Source of the DNA: Tolypothrix campylonemoides VB511288
GTDB taxonomy: Bacteria > Cyanobacteriota > Cyanobacteriia > Cyanobacteriales > Nostocaceae
Assembly: GCA_000828075.3 (NCBI GenBank)
Contig: JXCB02000002.1
Span: forward strand, 957,686-1,021,685
DNA length: 64,000 nt
Direction of reading: 5' to 3'
This document shows, piece by piece, positions 59,632 through 64,000 of this stretch; the stretch's first letter is position 1; each line of letters starts with the position of its first letter. Both the position numbers and the translations under genes were made by a program. The notes under the pieces were generated by a model. That model saw nothing but the letters and a program-made list of their open reading frames with translations. It did no database searches and was not told where the DNA came from.

Positions 59632-61674
59632 GTGCGATTCGTTGTGGACGAATCACGGTATCCAGTCCGTAAATAACTCCACCAACCAAATCTAACAATA
59701 GACAAGGTTGAACTTTCGATTAGATGTAGGTGAAAGACCTACCCTCCAAACTCAGGAGTGACTCCCTACCTGCCCACGCCGACCAGACTCGGTTTCTGGA
59801 GAGCGAAGCTGGGGACAGGGCACAATCAGACATCCGTTGTGGGGTGACACTGGTGCCAACGGGGAGTTCCCAAGGTGAAACAGAACCTAGAAAAGCAACA
59901 TGAAAAGTTTGATACATCAAAACGATGTAAATGGACATGGGAAACAACTTTCAAGCTGGAATCAAATCAAATGGAAGAAAGCGAGAAAGATTGTTAATAA
60001 CCTAAGAAAGCGGATATTTCGTGCTAGAAAACTTGGGCAATGGAAGCAGCTTAGACGGTTGCAGAAATTGTTACTAAAATCCTACGCCAACCTATTACTC
60101 GCAACCCGACAAATTACTCAAAAAAACAACGGAAAAAACACAGCAGGAGTAGACAAGGAGGTGGCTAACACTCCTGAAGAACGAGTAAAGCTTGTCAACA
60201 GTTGGAAATATATAACAGCCTCTCCAACAAGGAGAGTATATATTCCAAAACCTAACGGCAAGAAACGTCCCCTTGGAATTCCCACCATCAGGGATAGAGT
60301 CATGCAAGTAATAGTGAAAAACACACTCGAACCCGAATGGGAATCACAATTCGAGCCAAATTCATACGGCTTTAGAATAGGAAGAAGTTGTCAAGACGCT
60401 ATAGCGCAATGCTTCAATAATCTAGTGGATAACCCACGCGGAGCAAGACATACTTGGGTTCTAGATGCTGATATATCAGGATTCTTTGACAACATTGCAC
60501 ATGAATCCATCCTGACCATGATTGGCACACATCCTGCTAGGGAAACAATCAAAGGATGGTTAAAAGCTGGATATGTCTATCAGGGAATTAAAACACCCAC
60601 AGACAAAGGCACACCTCAAGGTGGAGCAATTTCGCCGCTTTTAGCAAACATAGGGCTTCACGGTCTGGAACAAGTCATAAATTCTATTAAACTACCAAAA
60701 GATAAATGGGGTAACAGATTAAAGCTAGGTTTTGTCCGATACGCGGATGACTTTATCATCACATCTAGAGATAAAGAAAGCCTCGAAAATGCCTTAATCC
60801 GGATTAAACAATGGCTGTCAGAAAGAGGACTAGAAATCAGTGAAGAGAAAACTAGGATAGTTCACATAAAAGATGGATTTAATTTCTTGGGGTTCAATCT
60901 ACGCCAACATCACGGCAAACTATTAATTAAACCCCAAAAAGAGAAAGTGCTAAAATTCTGTAAAGAATTAGGTAACACAATCTCTAAATGCGCCACCTGG
61001 ACGCAACAAAATCTCATCAATGAACTAAAACCTATCCTTCGAGGATTCGCTAACTATTACAGAGGGGTGGTTAGTAAGGAAACATTTAGTTACATCAATC
61101 ATAGAGTAACTATATACCTCTGGCGTTGGGCAAAACGTAGGCATCCCAACAAAGGAAAAAGATGGGTGAAAAACCGATACTTTCACCGAATAGAAGAGAA
61201 TGAATGGACATTTGCTTGTCACGGAATTGATAGCAGAGGTAGGAATCAATTTTACTCCCTATGTAACATCAGTAAAACTCCTATAATCAGACACGTAAAA
61301 GTCACAGGAAATTACTCTCCCGATAACCCAAAATTGAAGGAATATTGGGAAACTCGCAATCAAAAACAAGGAAAGCTTTACTGGGCAAAAAAATTCAAAA
61401 TACGAACAAGTAGCCAAAAACCAAAGCTTCTTATGTCCGATATGCGGGGAATATCTATTCAACGGTGAAGAAATCGAAACCCACCACATAGTACCAGTGG
61501 CAAAAGGTGGACGAGACGACAAAGAAAACCTGATGCACCTGCACTCAATGTGTCACAAGCTGGTACACAACACCAAGTTGAAGGCTTGAAGTATGGCTTG
61601 AGCCGTGTGACGCGATAAGTGTCACGCACGGTTCTTAGGGGGGAAAGGACTAGTAACAGTCCAATCCTACCCAA
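59632..61674 (+). mobile_element. Group II intron (with maturase gene), nearly complete
   Basis: Proposed 5' end at GTGCGATTCG (59632), the usual GUGYG start. The next ~268 bases are structured and non-coding, as expected for ribozyme domain I to IV. The maturase follows (59900-61589 ancestral frame). Domain V at 61601-61635: AGCCGTGTGACGCGATAAGT then GTCACGCACGGTTCT, with the 5' AGC triad and closing GTT. Domain VI follows, with TAGTAACAG holding the likely branch A, ending near CTACCCAAC (61668-61676). Boundaries are good to a few bases. The right junction lies in a second intron's RT gene. Confidence 0.75.
59900..61468 (+). CDS. ltrA: Group II intron reverse transcriptase/maturase
   Basis: 522 residues. 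RT domains: front basic helix, VYIPKPNGKKRPLGIPTIRD (RT2), FEPNSYGFRIGRSCQDAI, VLDADISGFFDNIAH, GTPQGGAISPLLANIGL (RT4), the catalytic FVRYADDFIIT (RT5), FLGFNLR. The maturase X domain follows (ELKPILRGFANYYRGVVS, YLWRWAKRRHPNKGKRWVKN). The frame ends at 61468 after 7 A at 61387-61393. In the shifted frame (6 A) the chain reads YEQVAKNQSFLCPICGEYLF, NGEEIETHHIVPVAKGGRDD, then ENLMHLHSMCHKLVH, an HNH endonuclease, to a stop at 61589. So the endonuclease is out of frame by one base. Confidence 0.92.
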   Translation: MKSLIHQNDVNGHGKQLSSWNQIKWKKARKIVNNLRKRIFRARKLGQWKQLRRLQKLLLKSYANLLLATRQITQKNNGKNTAGVDKEVANTPEERVKLVNSWKYITASPTRRVYIPKPNGKKRPLGIPTIRDRVMQVIVKNTLEPEWESQFEPNSYGFRIGRSCQDAIAQCFNNLVDNPRGARHTWVLDADISGFFDNIAHESILTMIGTHPARETIKGWLKAGYVYQGIKTPTDKGTPQGGAISPLLANIGLHGLEQVINSIKLPKDKWGNRLKLGFVRYADDFIITSRDKESLENALIRIKQWLSERGLEISEEKTRIVHIKDGFNFLGFNLRQHHGKLLIKPQKEKVLKFCKELGNTISKCATWTQQNLINELKPILRGFANYYRGVVSKETFSYINHRVTIYLWRWAKRRHPNKGKRWVKNRYFHRIEENEWTFACHGIDSRGRNQFYSLCNISKTPIIRHVKVTGNYSPDNPKLKEYWETRNQKQGKLYWAKKFKIRTSSQKPKLLMSDMRGISIQR

Positions 61675-61677
61675 CAG

Positions 61678-62977
61678 AGGACCCCAGGAATCGATGGCAA
61701 AGCCAAGCTCACTTTCTCCGAAAGGTTTGAACTGAGTGATAAACTCAATCGCCACGGTAACAATTGGCATCACCAAGGGTTACGCGAAATTCCAATCCCC
61801 AAAAAGGACGGGAAAATTAGGATTCTAAAAGTCCCTACTATAGGCGACAGAGCGTGGCAATGCCTTGCAAAGTACGCACTAGAACCAGCGCACGAAGCAA
61901 CTTTCGCGTGCGGGGAGCTACGGATTTAGAACGGGACGCTCGGCACACGACGCCCAGAAAACCGTCTTCAACAATCTACGCTCATACTGCAATGGAATAG
62001 AGAAACGAGTCATCGAACTCGATATCGAAAAATGCTTCGATAGGATAAGCCACTCAGCCATAATGGATAGACTCATTGCTCCAAAGAGCATAAGACAAGG
62101 AATTTTCCGATGTCTAAAAGCCGGAGTCAACCCAGAGTTCCCAGAACAAGGAACACCGCAAGGCGGCGTAGTAAGTCCGTTATTAGCAAACATTGCGCTC
62201 AACGGGATAGAAGACATCCATTACTCGGTTCGCTATGCCGATGACATGGTCATTATACTCAAACCCGAAGATAACGCAGAAACAATACTTGACAGAATCA
62301 GCCAATTCCTCGCCGAAAGGGGAATGAAGGTCAGCGAAAAGAAGACCAAGCTGACCGCTGCGACAAATGGCTTTGATTTCCTTGGCTGGCACTTCAAAGT
62401 GCAGAGCAACGGAAAGTTCAGAAGTACCCCCTCGGTGGACAACTTCAAAGCATTCCGTCAGAAAGTAAAAGCCATCGTCAACAACTCGAACTATGGTGCT
62501 ACGGTCAAAGCTGAGAAATTAGCCCCCGTAGTTAGAGGCTGGAGGAACTACCACCGCTACTGCAAAATGGATGGCACACGGTTTTCCTTGTACCATATCG
62601 AAACCAGAGCGTACAAGGTGTTCAATAAGGAATCCAAACAGAACCGCCACACCAGCAAAACACTGTTGGATAAAGCGTTCCCAAAGGTTCCCTACTCCGA
62701 AAACAAACACATCCTCGTCAAAGGCGAGAAATCACCCTTTGATGGGGACACTGCCTACTGGAGCGAGCGTAACAGCAAGCTTTACGACAGCAAAACCTCT
62801 AAAGCCCTAAAACGGCAAAACCATACGTGTGCAGCCTGTGGGCTGAAACTTCTGTCCGATGAAAGGGTTCACCTGCATCATAAAGACGGGAATCACGCCA
62901 ACTGGCACAAAGACAATCTTATGGCAATTCACCAGAGTTGTCATGATTACTTGCACATGAGCAAAAGCAAAAGCTAA
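61678..62977 (+). pseudogene. Second group II intron RT/maturase, 5'-truncated and frameshifted
   Basis: Read from 61678: RTPGIDGKAKLTFSERFEL, IPIPKKDGKIRILKVPTIGD, up to EATF. Then a one-base shift near 61906 moves to the frame AGSYGFRTGRSAHDAQKTVF, GTPQGGVVSPLLANIALNGI, YSVRYADDMVII, VVRGWRNYHRYCKM, and an HNH end (CAACGLKLLSDERVHLHHKD, NLMAIHQSCHDYLH) with stop at 62977. The first ~60 residues are missing: the sequence begins exactly at the first intron's right end. The long frame at 62063-62977 (304 codons) lacks the RT N-terminal half and cannot work by itself. Confidence 0.88.
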
Positions 62978-62987
62978 GAACGTCGGA

Positions 62988-63060
62988 AGCTGGGTGCGGG
63001 GAAACCTGCACGCCCAGATTTAAATGGGAGGTGCGGGGTATAATAGCCCCCATCGACCCA
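62988..63060 (+). ncRNA. Domains V-VI of the second group II intron
   Basis: Domain V at 62988-63020: AGCTGGGTGCGGGGAAACCT then GCACGCCCAGATT, a 34-base hairpin with a GAAA loop. Domain VI follows (ATGGGAGGTGCGGGG ... CCCCCATCGACCC) to about 63060. With the RT relic this gives the 3' end of an intron whose 5' part is not in view. Confidence 0.75.
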
Positions 63061-63217
63061 ACCAGCTAAGGGGTTTTCAGCCTACCCTTTATAAATGTCG
63101 TTTTACCTTTATTTTATGAAAAATTCATTAAGCTTGGATTAGTTTCTACGTATTATTTTGGATGGACACGTATTTTATTTACAGTCTGTGTTTTCACCTA
63201 AAAAGCAAAGGACTATT

Positions 63218-63895
63218 ATGCTCTGTCAAAAAGCCACATGGTTCATTCCCGTAGCCTTAACTTTACTTAGTTTTGGAGCGAATGTACAATCCGTCACTGC
63301 ACAGACAAAGGAAAATATTTATGATTTCAGTATTACTTACGACGCACTAGCTATCTTTGGTCCAGTCTTTAATGAGGAAAAAAACATTCTAGATGTAGCC
63401 GTCCTAGGTGAAAGTATTGGTGATGCCCCTTTCGGATTAACTAACTTTGATAGTAGAACTTACGGGCGGTTTGAGGATCGCACAACCCAAATATTCAGCA
63501 CATTTGATGCAGAACCATCCGTATTTGGCATACAAGGCAACGTTCGTGGCGATCGCTACTTTGGTGGTTCTAACGAGTTATTTGGAAGAGCAAGCGATAG
63601 CGCTGTCATCGATTTGGTTCAACAGACTATTGTCGGTGGTGGTATTATAAATGTTACTGGTGGAACAGGTATATTCTCGAACGCTACAGGGTTAATAACT
63701 TTCACCCAACAAGACAGGCTGACTCCAGGTTCAACTGATGGACCCTTAACCTCTAGGGGTGTAGCTGTACTAAATTTCTCTATACGGACTCCTCAAAGAG
63801 TTCCAGAACCAGCAGCTACAACGACCTTAGTCGGCTTGGGTGTTACTGGAGCGGTGTTGCTACATCAATATCGTCGTCGGCTTAATAATTTTTAA
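63218..63895 (+). CDS. PEP-CTERM-anchored exported protein
   Basis: 225 residues from the ATG at 63218, after AAAGGACTATT; the frame from 63158 has no better start. Signal peptide (residues ~8-28, ending SVTAQ). Central beta-rich domain (YDFSITYDALAIFGPVF; GGTGIFSNATGLITFTQQDR). C-terminal sorting signal: VPEPAATTTLVGLGVTGAVL, then a basic end HQYRRRLNNF, the PEP-CTERM pattern read by exosortase, linked to extracellular matrix proteins. The function of the central domain is unknown. The exosortase is not in the window. Confidence 0.88.
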   Translation: MLCQKATWFIPVALTLLSFGANVQSVTAQTKENIYDFSITYDALAIFGPVFNEEKNILDVAVLGESIGDAPFGLTNFDSRTYGRFEDRTTQIFSTFDAEPSVFGIQGNVRGDRYFGGSNELFGRASDSAVIDLVQQTIVGGGIINVTGGTGIFSNATGLITFTQQDRLTPGSTDGPLTSRGVAVLNFSIRTPQRVPEPAATTTLVGLGVTGAVLLHQYRRRLNNF

Positions 63896-64000
63896 CGTGA
63901 GCTTCCAACGGACGGAATTGGTTATGGCTTAAGAAAAACTGTCTAGTTTGCTAGGAGTTCGACAGGTTGAAAAAAGCGCGCGTAAAAGCTGAGACTAAAT

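Noticed and set aside
62571-62810. Second frame in the RT relic
   Set aside because: Overlaps the conserved RT/HNH frame and has no motifs.

Overview
The window reads as chromosomal DNA of a filamentous, probably heterocyst-forming (Nostocales) cyanobacterium. Support comes from dense HIP1 sites (GCGATCGC), the tocopherol genes, a mycosporine-type ATP-grasp gene, XisH/XisI, GUN4 and WD40-kinase genes, heptanucleotide repeats (ATTCAAA, AGTCATT, AGTCAAG types), many palindromic mini-repeats, MITE-like elements and group II introns. No rRNA, tRNA or CRISPR array was recognised.

Layout. 0-5 kb: end of a prepeptidase-domain protein, then a WD40 protein and a Ser/Thr kinase-WD40 protein. 5.6-10 kb: coaE, a TnpB relic, an orphan mysC-like ATP-grasp gene and an MFS transporter. 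10.8-16.1 kb: DUF4174 protein, glycosyltransferase, a pentapeptide-repeat gene packed head-to-head with yraN, and queA. 16.6-20.8 kb: Ktr potassium uptake genes and a tocopherol pair (methyltransferase plus homogentisate phytyltransferase). 20.9-27.2 kb: xisI with a nonsense-mutated xisH, a TPR protein, a cobA-hemD fusion, a phosphodiester glycosidase and an EamA transporter. 27.4-36.3 kb: an amine and amino-acid oxidation region with four intact oxidases of three chemistries, mixed with relics of at least four other genes. 37-45 kb: GH57 enzyme, Nfu scaffold, DUF3386 protein, histidine kinase, small RHH-like protein, lepA and a GNAT gene split by a MITE. 46.8-52.6 kb: a minus-strand block in which a photolyase/cryptochrome N-terminal domain gene and a photolyase FAD-domain gene lie on either side of a conflict-type module (TIR-EAD1, Uma2 nuclease, GUN4 protein, EAD1-vWA-like protein). 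52.8-59.3 kb: a nuclease-like gene, cysteine desulfurase, a repetitive secreted protein, an S41 protease and a beta-helix surface protein. 59.3-63.1 kb: IS200/IS605-like remnant, a complete-looking group II intron and the 3' part of a second one. 63.2 kb: PEP-CTERM protein.

The best candidate for an undescribed system is the 46.86-52.57 kb block. Two proteins carry near-identical effector-associated domains (41 of 64 residues identical by my count), one fused to a TIR effector and one to a vWA-like sensor or adaptor. A GUN4 domain protein sits between them, and the TIR gene overlaps the photolyase-like gene at a TAATG junction. The vWA gene now carries a one-base frameshift, so the system may be decaying, or this may be a sequencing error.

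A second theme is active remodelling by small repeats. A 156-bp MITE with a 4-bp target duplication splits a GNAT gene. In-frame repeat insertions lengthen queA and cobA. One copy of a dispersed ~100-bp repeat is itself interrupted.
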